A stretch of DNA of 45,157 bases from an uncultured Nitrospira sp. (GTDB lineage: Bacteria > Nitrospirota > Nitrospiria > Nitrospirales > Nitrospiraceae), in assembly GCA_902500705.1 (NCBI GenBank), contig CABVRR010000003.1:1-45157 (forward strand), in the 5' to 3' direction. Positions 1 to 9,645 of this stretch are shown here, in pieces. Within the stretch, counting starts at the first letter, position 1. Each line of letters opens with the position of its first letter. The notes under the pieces were generated by a model that saw nothing but the letters and a program-made list of their open reading frames with translations, ran no database searches and had not been told where the DNA came from. A program made the position numbers and the translations under genes.

Positions 1-1696
1 CCTGCGAGGCTTCAAGCCAATCGTGACCGGCGCCGCCAAACAGTTGGGCATTCCCAAGGTTGCCGGAGTTCACAAGCACCCAGTCGTTGCCCCCGTTCGC
101 AGACACTATGACATTACCGGAAGAGTTCCCCACGCCCCCCAGCGGCCCCACGCTGTTGTCCTCATTATCCAGCGTCCAGGGGTCGTCCGGAAACCCGTTG
201 GTGTAGTCAATGACCGGCACCGTGCTGGTCGGCAGAGCAGAGAGATCGCGGAGCGTGATCCCCAACTCTCCTGGCTGCCAATCGGTCACGGTCAACTGTC
301 CATTGATGGTGAGCGTCGTCCCGCTCAGGACAAAGGTGTAGGCATTGTCGGTGCTGTGAAAGGTATTCTCCGCATCACCGGTTCGGCGAATGCCGCCGCT
401 GAGTATTTGGCCGTTGACGAAGGTCACGCCGTCGGCATCCTCAATCTGGTCAGTTCCATCACCGGTGCTCCAGACATAGGTATCAAAGTCCGCCCCGCCG
501 AAGAGAAAGTCGTTCCCGGTATCGCCCACAAGTCGATCGTCTCCCGCGCCGCCATAGAGCACGTCCACACCGGCACGGCCACGCAGGAAGTCGTCGCCTC
601 CTTCTCCCAACATCAGGTCATTTTTTGACAGATCAAAGATGTGGGCTGGGACACCGGGAATGCTCACAGGCTGGAGGTCAAACGTATCCCGCTGGCCACT
701 ACCCACCAACACCTCGCCATCAATCGCCGGAGCGTTTGCAAACTGAGCGTAAGTGGTAAGGAGAAAGGATTTCGCAGGATTCAAACTTGCCACCAGCGTG
801 TCCACTTGTGCAGAGCCTGCAAGGGAATAGTCGTTGTTCGCAGCAGCGATCATATTCCGTTGTCCAGCTGCTCCACCTGGATTCACGCCAAACTGGCTCT
901 CATATATCAAAATGTCTTCACGATGCGCCGTATACATCCGAAACACGGCTTTGGCTTCCGCATCGGAGTTCGCGACTGTCGTCGTCCCAGGAGAGAAGAG
1001 TGAAAATACTTCTGCTTCGTAGTAGCGCCGCTTGGCAATGCCGGCTGCTGAAGCAAGATCTGTCATGCGCTCGCGATTGCTGTTGTAGCGAATCTCGAAC
1101 CACGCCTCAGCCCGCTTGTCATCGATAATAGCCTAACGCAGTTTCCCGCCGAGCAAACTCGTGCTGCCAGTCCGCGAATTGTAGGCCAGCGAGACCAAGG
1201 CTGCGCGTTCATCGGATTGCGGAATTCCAGCCAACCACGCATCCACGTTATTTTCATAGGTTGTCCGCATAAGTTCATCTAGCGCTGCATGCATTTCGGG
1301 GGAACTCATTTCGAATGAATTTCGGCCAGCAATGTGAGTGAGCCCCTGCAAGAGAGGATCATGTGCTCGGTTAAACATCACGGCATCAAGGTTTGGTTGG
1401 AGAATGTTATTTTGGCCAGAGGCATACGACAGATGAGTGGCAGCCACGAGCAAATCAATATAGCCTTGCTCAGCGGCCTGCTGGGCCGGTGTAAGGCCTG
1501 GTACCGTCACGTCGATCTTCATCGCCTCAAAGACTCTTCTTCGTACATTGTCATCACGTAGATTGAATCCCACGCCAACGGTAGGGATTTGTTTCGAATC
1601 CAAGTAGGGTAGGGTCCGGGTATCTTCCACTCGTGTGAGAAGGTCGAACCGCAGATCCTGATAGACCGTTTGACTCGCGCTTGTACGCCATTGCAT
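1..1696 (-). pseudogene. Phage-type lysozyme (GH24-like) fused to RTX calcium-binding repeats; interrupted by in-frame amber; runs off left edge
   Basis: Translation from the ATG at 1696 gives a T4-lysozyme-like domain. Glu24, Asp33 and Thr39 have the same 9- and 6-residue spacing as the T4 catalytic Glu11/Asp20/Thr26, and the GVGF after Thr39 matches the family's GIGH. A TAG at 1135-1133 stops the frame after codon 187, but the same frame stays open to the window edge. It first continues the lysozyme fold (AEAWFEIRY, about 1111-1085), then gives nonapeptide RTX repeats such as GGAGDDRL (553-530) and GGADFDTY. The intact protein would presumably be a secreted, calcium-binding peptidoglycan hydrolase. 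A strong ribosome site (AGGAGG) precedes the start and overlaps the stop of the upstream gene, so the two are probably translationally coupled. The TAG may be a real nonsense mutation, a sequencing error or a read-through site. A shorter product of 187 residues (1133-1696) is the alternative call. Confidence 0.75.
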
Positions 1697-1698
1697 AG

Positions 1699-2448
1699 TT
1701 ATTTCCTCCTCTTGGTGGAAGAGCGATACTTGTATTTACAGGCCTTATGATCAGGAACTCCAGGCGCAATGTAGATTTGTGACCACAGGTAAAAGTGACC
1801 ACCCTTGAATTCCAAGTTGCCACCCCACTCACTGAAAAAGACCCGGCCTTTGTGCAAAAACAGATCGGGCCTCCCAGCAGAGGACGGCAACAGAAGACGG
1901 GTTTTCTGCCCATCAATACCCTGTCCATCGGGGGTAAGAATGTAGAACAAGATGCCAGCTGGAGTAGCAAACTGCGACTCATTTGCCGGATCACAGGGAA
2001 AAGCTATGTCAAAACGAAGGACGGTTTCTGTTGTTCCATCTTGATCGACATCCAAATCAGCTATTTCAAAGGTCATCGCGCGCTCAGCCAAGCGCGCCTG
2101 CATGTTGGCCTCCCATTTGTCATAGGGATCGCGCTTTTCAAACTCTTCGTCGGAGAACTGAAAATAGAATGGCTCGTTGCGACGGGCCTGCCGCAACAGA
2201 TGGCGATTCGGCCACACCTCTAAGGGCTGCCACTGCGGCTTGCTAAAGTCGGTGAATTTTGGATTCAGCGGTCGCTCACAGACCACCGGCGGATGCTTCG
2301 GAAACGACTTGAGATTCTTGAGGTAGGCCTCACAGACTTCAATACCCTTTCCAACGACCAACGTGTAACTACCCGCTGTCGCCAGATCGGCCATCATGAA
2401 CCACAGCAGTCCCAACACAAACCCTGACCCTTGTCGTAGTCGCCTCAT
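1699..2448 (-). CDS. Exported protein of unknown function, upstream of the lysozyme/RTX gene
   Basis: 249 residues. The open frame extends further upstream, but the ATG at 2448 is chosen because GGAGGGG lies just before it and a signal peptide follows directly (two Arg, then a hydrophobic stretch ending about residue 27 at ATAG). The mature part has a cysteine pair about 20 residues apart (VCEAYLKN and VVCERP) and a DVDQDGTTE loop that resembles a calcium-binding or FG-GAP-type Asp-rich loop. I do not recognise a named family. The stop codon lies inside the ribosome site region of the lysozyme/RTX gene, which suggests the two are made together. A role in delivering or controlling that enzyme is possible but is inference from position only. 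Confidence 0.75.
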   Translation of the reverse strand: MRRLRQGSGFVLGLLWFMMADLATAGSYTLVVGKGIEVCEAYLKNLKSFPKHPPVVCERPLNPKFTDFSKPQWQPLEVWPNRHLLRQARRNEPFYFQFSDEEFEKRDPYDKWEANMQARLAERAMTFEIADLDVDQDGTTETVLRFDIAFPCDPANESQFATPAGILFYILTPDGQGIDGQKTRLLLPSSAGRPDLFLHKGRVFFSEWGGNLEFKGGHFYLWSQIYIAPGVPDHKACKYKYRSSTKRRK

Positions 2449-2501
2449 GTCCCCTCCATGTCCACGCCTCAATTGCCCGCTCCGCCCAACCGCTCTGGCC
2501 T

Positions 2502-2828
2502 CTACTTGAGCGTCCTCTTCCCCTGTCCCGCCGCTCTCACCCTCACCAACAGCTGCTGGATCTGTTGATGCAACCACGCCAATGCACCCACATCCATCAC
2601 GATGCGGCTGACCACGTGACCTTCTAATTTTTTGGGTGCCGCCTGGCTATCCTGTGCCGTCTTCACAATGGCCTCCAACAGCGCCGGTTCGATGAAGCCG
2701 AAGTCCAGATAGGCGATGCCCTGGGCCACACCAACGTTCGTGTAGTTTGCTGAGTGGGGATGCGCAGACGAATCAGAAGGTTTCAATCGGACATGGACGG
2801 CAATCGATGTGGCTTTGGATTCACGCAT
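2502..2828 (-). CDS. DUF3467-like small protein
   Basis: 108 residues without a signal peptide. The layout resembles DUF3467: a segment with ANYTNV, then the LDFGF core, then VVSRIVMD followed by a helix (GALAWLHQQIQQLL). Members are small cytoplasmic proteins of unknown function. It ends about 50 bases before the start of the exported protein at 2448 and is the first gene of an apparent three-gene minus-strand unit. The region just upstream (about 2870-2905) is strikingly AT-rich, but I could not fit a good -35/-10 pair. The ribosome site at 2828 is weak, so a later start cannot be excluded. The family assignment is by motif resemblance only. Confidence 0.65.
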   Translation of the reverse strand: MRESKATSIAVHVRLKPSDSSAHPHSANYTNVGVAQGIAYLDFGFIEPALLEAIVKTAQDSQAAPKKLEGHVVSRIVMDVGALAWLHQQIQQLLVRVRAAGQGKRTLK

Positions 2829-3245
2829 ACCGGCAGTCCCTGCACCAAGAGCGCTGAGAGAGAATTGCAGGGCATATATAGAACCTAAGTATATATTTTA
2901 TTCTAAATGGGGGACACTACTCGATGGAAACGTGCACGGAGGGAAGAATACTCTTCAACTTCACATCTATCCCTGATCTTCATCATAGAGGGAGTGTGAG
3001 AGCGGTCCTTGTCGTTGGTCGCCGTACTGTCTGATGACCAGCACCCATGCGATTTAGGAGCTGATCGGTGGACATTCGTAACCTGGATCAGGTGTGTCGC
3101 CGAAGTAGTACGCAAAAATGGTTGGCTTACCGGCGGTCAGACAGTGTGCAATCATGCGGGCAACACCATTCAGACGTATCGCAATCGGTGCTCAGCCCAT
3201 CCACCATTATGCGGTGGTACAGCTCGGCAGATTTGCCCGTGCGTC
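2829..3245. other. Gene-poor interval with AT-rich island
   Basis: About 420 bases between the DUF3467-like gene and the end of the Tim44-like gene. Open frames of 70-93 codons exist on both strands, but none has a ribosome site or a protein-like composition. The section 2870-2905 is AT-rich and probably holds the promoter of the leftward three-gene unit. I see no convincing hairpin terminator. Confidence 0.4.
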
Positions 3246-4031
3246 TTATCTGGCCTGCAGAATTCCGGAGAGCAACCATTGATGTTCTGACGATTGTGTA
3301 AAGGTCCAGACTTCGGTGGATTCCGTCGATTGTGTCTCGCTGCCTTTCACGACATACCCTGGGTCTCCGGGTTGTTTCGTGAGCGAGACATCATAGGTGC
3401 GGGCGCTCCACCGAAATTTTGCCGTTGCAGAACGCGCCCCTTGTTCGGTCCACGCCTCCGTAATTTCTGCACGAAGCAGCACGACATCTTCCACATGGTT
3501 TCGAATATGTTGGCTGGTGTGATCGGCCAGGGCGGCGCTGAAATAGTTCAGCATGTCCGGAGTGACGAACTGCCGCAACTCCTGCAAATCTCCCTTGCTC
3601 CAGGCTCGATACACATCGGTCAGGAGTTGTTGGAAAGCCGACTTGTCGGCAGAGGTGATGCTGTCAATCGACAGACGCTGTCGATCCAAAGATCGACTAG
3701 ACGATGCGTGATCGCTGGAAGAGTCTCGGCCAGTCAGTTCGGGAAAGTCGGGAAGGGAGGGCCGCTGTATTTTCAAAAAATAAAACAGCGTCGCGCCAAT
3801 GAGCAACAAGAGAAGGAGAAGAATGCCGACCGGGCCGGGGCCTTCGCGTGCAGGTCGAGCAACGGGTTCCCCCTCAGTCGTCTCAGCATCGGTCGTCTGC
3901 GCATGACGGGTTGTTGGATAGAGACTCGTGTCCTCAAGCGCTGAGCCACGTGGTGTCTCTGCAACCGAGATGGCCGCGATGCCCATGACTGCCACAATGA
4001 CACCGGACATGATGCACGTTGTGATATTCAC
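3246..4031 (-). CDS. Tim44-like domain membrane protein
   Basis: 261 residues. An N-terminal signal-like segment (about 1-24) is followed by a Pro/Thr/Glu-rich linker, a very hydrophobic membrane span (about 68-88, with seven consecutive Leu), a second Ser/Asp-rich linker and a C-terminal domain (about 128-261). The last domain matches the bacterial Tim44-like (TIM44/MBA1) fold: a helix with LLTDVYRAWSKGDL, the RQFVTPDML turn, then strands around VVLLRAEITEAW and a final EVWTF element. Bacterial members are anchored in the inner membrane with the Tim44-like domain exposed. Their function is mostly unknown, and lipid or protein binding has been suggested for the family. It stands alone in this region. 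Confidence 0.8.
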   Translation of the reverse strand: MNITTCIMSGVIVAVMGIAAISVAETPRGSALEDTSLYPTTRHAQTTDAETTEGEPVARPAREGPGPVGILLLLLLLIGATLFYFLKIQRPSLPDFPELTGRDSSSDHASSSRSLDRQRLSIDSITSADKSAFQQLLTDVYRAWSKGDLQELRQFVTPDMLNYFSAALADHTSQHIRNHVEDVVLLRAEITEAWTEQGARSATAKFRWSARTYDVSLTKQPGDPGYVVKGSETQSTESTEVWTFTQSSEHQWLLSGILQAR

Positions 4032-4230
4032 GCCTTCTCCTTCGGTAAGCCGTACCGCACTACGCTAACGAATACTCTCGTGCGCTGCAACAGCGATCTC
4101 TATCACCGCACCTACTCGTCTCCTTTGAATGGACCGGAGGAAACGCAACCGAGTAGAATGCCGTCGGCCCACACGTATCGACAGGACTTAATAAGAGCTC
4201 ATGAGCCCGAAGGGGTCTGAGGGGGATCTG

Positions 4231-4782
4231 ATGGACTTTGTCTCACATGGGCTTTGGGGATCGATCGCGTTCGGTCGAAGGAGCCGATCCAGTTTCTGGT
4301 TGGCGTTCGTCATCGGCATGGCCCCCGATCTCCTGTCATTCGGTGTCCTCTACGTCGCGGCCACGTTCGGTTGGTCGCCGAGTCCTGATTTCAGTCGCGG
4401 CACTCCCCCGGAATCGACGATCCCGCAGTACGTTCATCACCTCTACAACTACACCCATAGCTTCGTCGTCTTTCTTGCTGTCTTTGTCCTTGCCTGGATC
4501 GTCCTCAAGCGACCGGTGTGGGAGCTCGGCGCCTGGGGACTACATGTGCTGGCCGACGTGCCCTTACATTCATATGCCTTCTTCCCGACTCCGGTGCTCT
4601 GGCCTCTTTCCAACTGGAAGTTCGATGGATGGTCATGGTCGACGCCGGGCATTCTCATTCCCAACTTTGTGCTGCTCCTTCTGCTCTACGCGTGGTACGT
4701 TCGACGTCTCTACCTAGCCAACCGACAAGACCAGACTCGATCACGGGTTGTGGCTCAGCCACCTCCTTTGGAGAAACCCTAA
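4231..4782 (+). CDS. YdjM-like membrane-bound metal-dependent hydrolase family protein
   Basis: 183 residues from the ATG at 4231, preceded by GAGGGGG at good spacing; an in-frame ATG 30 bases upstream (4201) has a poorer site. The protein has several membrane spans. Conserved polar motifs typical of the YdjM/DUF457 family are present: an N-terminal DFVSHGLWG, the MAPDLL motif, YNYTHS and LHVLADVPLHS. These supply the His and Asp residues thought to bind metal. The substrate is unknown for the whole family. It faces the beta-barrel-like gene, with a gap of about 100 bases between the two stops. Confidence 0.75.
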   Translation: MDFVSHGLWGSIAFGRRSRSSFWLAFVIGMAPDLLSFGVLYVAATFGWSPSPDFSRGTPPESTIPQYVHHLYNYTHSFVVFLAVFVLAWIVLKRPVWELGAWGLHVLADVPLHSYAFFPTPVLWPLSNWKFDGWSWSTPGILIPNFVLLLLLYAWYVRRLYLANRQDQTRSRVVAQPPPLEKP

Positions 4783-4880
4783 CCGATAGCTTCAATAATG
4801 AAGCCATGGATCACTCTTGCGATCATGGTAAGGGGGCTCCAAAGCAGACGCCGCCTCATCCACGACACCGCGAATGCGAC

Positions 4881-5939
4881 TCACGATGCAGGGGAATCAG
4901 TCGGCGCAATCGATCGAACTTCGTGGAAGTAGTTCCAGACCCGCAAAACATCAAGCGTCAGCGTCGCGCCATAGGTCGGACCATAGTCACGTTCTGCGAT
5001 GTTTCCCATGCTATCGTTCCAGGTTTCGACCCTCACTGGCCCGGCAGATGCCGCGAGCGACCAGGCAAACTGTTTCTGACTTTGCCCCGTCGTATTCACA
5101 AAAATCCCTGAGTCCCACATAAGCGCGAACTCAATCTCCCACGTGGGAATCGTTTCGCCCGTCTCCGTTCTTCGATATTGTCCGAACGCGACGGCTGGCT
5201 GAACAAGTGCTGCGGTTTGCCTCACGGCATGCAGCGCAGAACCGTTGTCTTGATAGCTGACCCGCCCCATCGCAGAAACCCGCACGCTCACATCCCCCCA
5301 TGTGTCATGGTGATAGAGCGTCGGCGTGATCTGCAATCGCCGAACGCCGGCACGGAGAAATCCTTGTTGATAGAGCGTCCCCAGTGAAAACCCTCCGCCC
5401 ACGAATATCAGCTTTGGCCCACCCCACAAGGGTACCCATCGCGTCACAGATCCATCGATCATGGCATCGGTCTCTTTGCGAGGGTTTGTCGTTGGAACGG
5501 GTGGGAGTTGGCGAAATTGATGCACGACATTATTCTGAAGGTATTGTGTGATTTCATCACCCGTGGGACCAACCCCGGCGGTGAGATTCGTACTCCAATT
5601 CTTCCAGTTTCCACCCCAATGCTGTGTCCAACTCAGTGTGATCAAGTTAAACCCAAGCGTATTCCCCACCGTGGAGTCGTATCGGTTTCCTAACCCATCA
5701 AAAGGCGTGAATCGATTAATGGTGAGTCCTCCTGTCAGCGTCGAATACTGATCGGGAAACGCCATGCTTCCCCAGTGCACAGAAGGAGCAGGAGTTTCAC
5801 TCCAGGCCCATCTCGTATCAAGCCCCATGATGAGGAGAAGAATGGACACACAGACTATTCCGCTTTTCACCCATCGGCTTGATCCTATGTCGCTTTTTTT
5901 TAGTCTATCGCTCCCTAACGCGAGTATGACCAGAATCAT
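4881..5939 (-). CDS. Predicted outer-membrane beta-barrel-like exported protein
   Basis: 352 residues. A hydrophobic stretch near residues 27-41 ending in WAWSE looks like a signal peptide with an unusually long N-region, so a later or alternative start is possible. The rest is rich in alternating aromatic/polar strands with Gly and Trp (for example RWVPLWGGPKLIFVGGG, ITPTLYHHDTWG, EIEFALMWDSG), as expected of a beta-barrel. The segment with a lone VVHQF and the following GGGFSLG strand loosely recalls the LpxR/DUF2219 lipid A deacylase group, but I cannot place catalytic residues with confidence. It is transcribed divergently from pycA, with about 280 bases between the two starts. Confidence 0.7.
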   Translation of the reverse strand: MILVILALGSDRLKKSDIGSSRWVKSGIVCVSILLLIMGLDTRWAWSETPAPSVHWGSMAFPDQYSTLTGGLTINRFTPFDGLGNRYDSTVGNTLGFNLITLSWTQHWGGNWKNWSTNLTAGVGPTGDEITQYLQNNVVHQFRQLPPVPTTNPRKETDAMIDGSVTRWVPLWGGPKLIFVGGGFSLGTLYQQGFLRAGVRRLQITPTLYHHDTWGDVSVRVSAMGRVSYQDNGSALHAVRQTAALVQPAVAFGQYRRTETGETIPTWEIEFALMWDSGIFVNTTGQSQKQFAWSLAASAGPVRVETWNDSMGNIAERDYGPTYGATLTLDVLRVWNYFHEVRSIAPTDSPAS

Positions 5940-6221
5940 TCAAAACAGCCTTTCGTTGTTATTCAAAAGCCGTCGCCCAGTTGCGCGAAGAACTCACGGA
6001 CAGCATGAGCACACGCATGCATCTTACATCACACAGGCACATGTGGCGATTAAAATTGTTCAGGGGCTGGTCAAGATGAGAGACTCTCGTTGTCTGAGCG
6101 ATTACATCCGGTTGATTTGGTCGTGGCATCTCTCGACAGGCCTCCTGATCCTATGCTAGCTTACGCGCGCACTCGTCTCGATTCATTTCTTATCTGCGTG
6201 CGCACCGACAGGCTCAGGAGT

Positions 6222-7640
6222 ATGTTCAAGAAAATCTTAGTCGCCAATCGCGGTGAGATCGCCATGCGGATCATCCGCGCCTGCCGCGAACTAAACATCG
6301 CCACCGCTGCCATCTATTCTGAAGCGGACTCCACCGGCATCTACGTCAAAAAGGCGGATGAGTCGTATCTGGTCGGACCCGGCCCCGTGAAGGGTTTCTT
6401 AGACAGCAAACAGATCGTGAACTTAGCCACACGCATCGGGGCCGATGCCATCCATCCCGGATACGGGTTTCTGTCCGAGAATGCGGACTTCGCCGAACTC
6501 TGTCAGGCATCCGACGTTACCTTTATCGGACCCTCTACCCACGCCATTACCTTGATGGGCAGCAAGGTGAAAGCCCGCGAGCTCGCCGAATCAGTTGGCG
6601 TGCCCATCGTGCCCGGTACGGACGGCGCCATCACCAGCGTCAAAGACGCCCTGGCCTTCACGAAAAAAACTGGCTACCCGGTCATGATCAAAGCCAGCGC
6701 CGGCGGGGGCGGCCGCGGGCTTCGCGTGGTCCGGTCAGACGCCGAGCTGCAGGAGAATATGGAGGTCGCCGCGCGCGAAGCGCAGGCGTCCTTCGGAGAC
6801 GGCAGCGTGTTCATTGAAAAATATATCGAGCGCCCGCACCATATTGAGTTTCAAATCCTGGGGGATCGCCATGGGAACATCATCCATCTCGGCGAACGAG
6901 ACTGTTCGATCCAACGTCGGCATCAGAAACTGATCGAAATTGCGCCGTCGTTGATTCTGACGCCGGAACTCCGGGAAGAGATGGGCCGTGCCGCCATCAC
7001 GATCGCGCGCGCGGTGAACTACGACAACGCAGGCACCGTGGAGTTTCTCCTTGATCAGGAAGGCAAGTTTTACTTCATCGAAATGAATCCGCGGCTCCAA
7101 GTCGAGCACACGGTCACGGAACAGATCACGGCCATCGATATCGTGCGGAACCAGATTAAGAGCGCGGCAGGCCTACCACTCAGCATCCAGCAGCAAGACG
7201 TGATCCTCCAGGGCCACGCCATTCAATGTCGGATCAATGCCGAAGATCCGCAAAATAATTTCCTCCCCTGCACCGGCACGGTGACCGCCTACCTCTCGCC
7301 CGGTGGAATCGGCGTACGCATCGACGGCGCCGTCTATAAAGGGTACACGATTTCACCCTACTATGACGCCCTGCTTGCCAAGTTGACCGTGCGAGGGCGC
7401 ACCTGGGAAGAAGCCGTGAGCCGGATGAGACGGTCCCTTGAGGAATACATGATCCGCGGATTGAAAACGACGATCCCCTTCTTAGAAACGATCATGCAGG
7501 AACCGGATTTTATTGCCGGGCGCTTCGATACATCGTATTTGGACACCCACCCGGACCTCTACTCCTATCCGAAGTTTGAACAGCCCGAAGACCTAGTCCT
7601 GGCACTGTCCGCTGCAATCGCCGCCTACGAAGGGTTGTAG
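6222..7640 (+). CDS. pycA: Pyruvate carboxylase subunit A (biotin carboxylase)
   Basis: 472 residues from the ATG at 6222, which follows AGGAG and opens with the family's invariant MFKKILVANRGEIA; the open frame extends 44 codons further upstream without support. It uses ATP and bicarbonate to carboxylate biotin. Visible features are the N-terminal Rossmann-like domain, the ATP-grasp glycine loop KASAGGGGRG (near 157), the ERDCSIQRRHQK motif, and the metal/bicarbonate segment EMNPRLQVEHTVTE (near 287). On its own it cannot be told from acetyl-CoA carboxylase AccC. The next gene supplies the carboxyltransferase plus biotin domain, which argues for a two-subunit pyruvate carboxylase that forms oxaloacetate. 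Confidence 0.9.
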   Translation: MFKKILVANRGEIAMRIIRACRELNIATAAIYSEADSTGIYVKKADESYLVGPGPVKGFLDSKQIVNLATRIGADAIHPGYGFLSENADFAELCQASDVTFIGPSTHAITLMGSKVKARELAESVGVPIVPGTDGAITSVKDALAFTKKTGYPVMIKASAGGGGRGLRVVRSDAELQENMEVAAREAQASFGDGSVFIEKYIERPHHIEFQILGDRHGNIIHLGERDCSIQRRHQKLIEIAPSLILTPELREEMGRAAITIARAVNYDNAGTVEFLLDQEGKFYFIEMNPRLQVEHTVTEQITAIDIVRNQIKSAAGLPLSIQQQDVILQGHAIQCRINAEDPQNNFLPCTGTVTAYLSPGGIGVRIDGAVYKGYTISPYYDALLAKLTVRGRTWEEAVSRMRRSLEEYMIRGLKTTIPFLETIMQEPDFIAGRFDTSYLDTHPDLYSYPKFEQPEDLVLALSAAIAAYEGL

Positions 7641-7686
7641 TCCGGACCATCCGGCACTCATTTTCCAACGACAGGCACAAGACATT

Positions 7687-9645
7687 ATGGCAAAACGACG
7701 ACCACCATCGAAAAAATCTCAGCACAAACCATTCCGACCGACGGCACCGATCCACAAGACGTCAAAGAGCGTCAAGCCGATTCCTCGGGAACTCAGCATC
7801 CAACCGGCGGCTGGGAAACCGGTCCTGATTACGGATGTGGCGCTTCGTGACGGCCACCAGTCGCTGCTGGCCACCCGGATGCGCACTGAAGATATGTTGC
7901 CCATCGCGCAGAAACTGGATGCCGTCGGGTATTGGTCGTTGGAAGTCTGGGGCGGCGCCACGTTCGATACCTGTCTGCGCTTTTTAAAAGAAGATCCTTG
8001 GGAACGGCTCCGGGCGCTCCGCGCTGCGATGCCCAATACCAAGCTTCAAATGCTGCTGCGGGGACAAAACCTCGTCGGCTACCGACATTACGCCGATGAT
8101 GTCGTGGAACGATTCATCGAACGGTCCGCTGCGAACGGCATCGATGTCTTTCGAATCTTCGACGCGCTCAACGACGTGCGGAATCTCGATCGCGCCGTGA
8201 GCGAAGTCAAAGCCTGCGGCAAACATGCGGAAGCCACCATCTGTTACACCGTCAGCCCTGTCCATAGCATCGATCGATTCGTGGACTTGGCCAAGAAACT
8301 CGAAGACTTGGGGACGGATACGATTTGCATCAAGGACATGGCCGGACTCTTGGCGCCGCTCGATGCCTACCATTTGGTCCGCCGGCTGAAGGCCGCCGTC
8401 AAGGCTCCGCTTCACCTCCACTCGCATTACACCTCAGGAATGGCGTCCATGGCCTCGTTGATGGCGATCCTCGGTGGCCTCGACATGCTCGACACATCCA
8501 TTTCTCCGCTGGCGGGAGGCACCTCTCACCCTGCGACAGAAACGCTGGTGGCGTCGCTTCAGAACACCCCCTATGACACGGGCTTGGAGCTGGAATCCTT
8601 TCAGCCGATTACAGAGCACTTCCGTTCTGTTCGCCGTAAGTATCGCCAGTTCGAAAGCGACTTTACCGGCGTCGATGCCGAAATCCTCACGTCACAAATT
8701 CCAGGAGGCATGCTGTCGAATCTCGCCGCGCAGTTGACGGAACAGAACGCACTGGATCGGATGAAGGAAGTCCTCGATGAAGTTCCGCGAGTGCGAAAAG
8801 AGCTTGGCTATCCTCCGCTCGTCACACCGACCAGCCAAATCGTCGGGACACAGGCGACGCTGAACGTGCTGACCGGAGAACGGTACAAAGTCATCACGAC
8901 CGAAACCAAAAACTATTTTTTGGGGCTCTATGGTCGTGCGCCGGGACACATCGACCTCGATGTTATGACGCGCGCAATCGGCGACGAAACCCCCGTCAGG
9001 ACAAGACCGGCCGACCGATTGGAACCGGAATTGGATGACCTAAAAAAAGAACTGCCGCCTTCAGCCAAAAGCATGGAGGATCAACTGTCCTTTGCGCTCT
9101 TTCCAGCTATCGCGCGAGCCTTTTTCGAAGCCCGTGAGAAGGGCGATTTGACTCCGGAACCGCTTGAATCCGGATCCGCAAAAGTCTCCGCCACCGCGCA
9201 TGAACTCCACCTGGCTCCCGTCGAGTTCAATGTGACGGTGCACGGCGAGACCTATCATGTGAAAGTCTCAGGCTCCGGCCGCAAGATGGATGGACGCAAG
9301 CCTTACTACATCCGGGTGAACGATAAACTTGAGGAAGTGTCGCTCGAAACCATTCGCGAAGTCTTCGCCGGCGTACCGGAATCGCAGGATCCGACGTCCG
9401 GAGGAAAACCCAAACGGCCCAAGCCGTCAAAGCCGGGAGATGTCGCGCCCCCAATGCCGGGCCGAGTCGTGAAAGTACTTGTGGCGGTCGACGATCAGGT
9501 GAAGACCGGCGATCCATTGCTCATCATCGAAGCCATGAAAATGGAAAGCCAGGTGCCGGCGCCGATCGACGGAAAAGTTTCCGCGATTCTCACGGCCGAG
9601 GGAGACAATGTAAAGACGGATGAAACGGTCATTCAACTGGAGTAG
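7687..9645 (+). CDS. pycB: Pyruvate carboxylase subunit B (carboxyltransferase and biotin carrier)
   Basis: 652 residues. After a Lys/Pro-rich leader of about 45 residues comes the HMGL-like carboxyltransferase TIM barrel (starts DVALRDGHQS, contains EVWGGATFD, KDMAG and HLHSHYTSG). The conserved PYC/OADA domain follows, then a C-terminal biotinyl domain (about 582-652) with EAMKMES, where Lys618 carries biotin. It moves the carboxyl group from biotin to pyruvate. The same layout is found in the oxaloacetate decarboxylase alpha subunit, but no OadB/OadG membrane subunits are nearby and PycA is adjacent, so carboxylation is the likelier direction. It overlaps the next gene by 26 bases. Confidence 0.88.
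   Translation: MAKRRPPSKKSQHKPFRPTAPIHKTSKSVKPIPRELSIQPAAGKPVLITDVALRDGHQSLLATRMRTEDMLPIAQKLDAVGYWSLEVWGGATFDTCLRFLKEDPWERLRALRAAMPNTKLQMLLRGQNLVGYRHYADDVVERFIERSAANGIDVFRIFDALNDVRNLDRAVSEVKACGKHAEATICYTVSPVHSIDRFVDLAKKLEDLGTDTICIKDMAGLLAPLDAYHLVRRLKAAVKAPLHLHSHYTSGMASMASLMAILGGLDMLDTSISPLAGGTSHPATETLVASLQNTPYDTGLELESFQPITEHFRSVRRKYRQFESDFTGVDAEILTSQIPGGMLSNLAAQLTEQNALDRMKEVLDEVPRVRKELGYPPLVTPTSQIVGTQATLNVLTGERYKVITTETKNYFLGLYGRAPGHIDLDVMTRAIGDETPVRTRPADRLEPELDDLKKELPPSAKSMEDQLSFALFPAIARAFFEAREKGDLTPEPLESGSAKVSATAHELHLAPVEFNVTVHGETYHVKVSGSGRKMDGRKPYYIRVNDKLEEVSLETIREVFAGVPESQDPTSGGKPKRPKPSKPGDVAPPMPGRVVKVLVAVDDQVKTGDPLLIIEAMKMESQVPAPIDGKVSAILTAEGDNVKTDETVIQLE

Noticed and set aside
23-628. 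201-codon plus-strand open frame
   Set aside because: It is antisense to the RTX part of the lysozyme-RTX gene, whose minus-strand translation gives clear RTX repeats; the plus frame has no recognisable domain.
2870-2905. Promoter for the DUF3467-like gene
   Set aside because: The AT-rich island suggests one, but no -35/-10 pair with acceptable spacing could be fitted.
3294-3944. 216-codon plus-strand open frame
   Set aside because: Antisense to the Tim44-like gene, with a Cys/Arg-rich composition and no ribosome site or domain.
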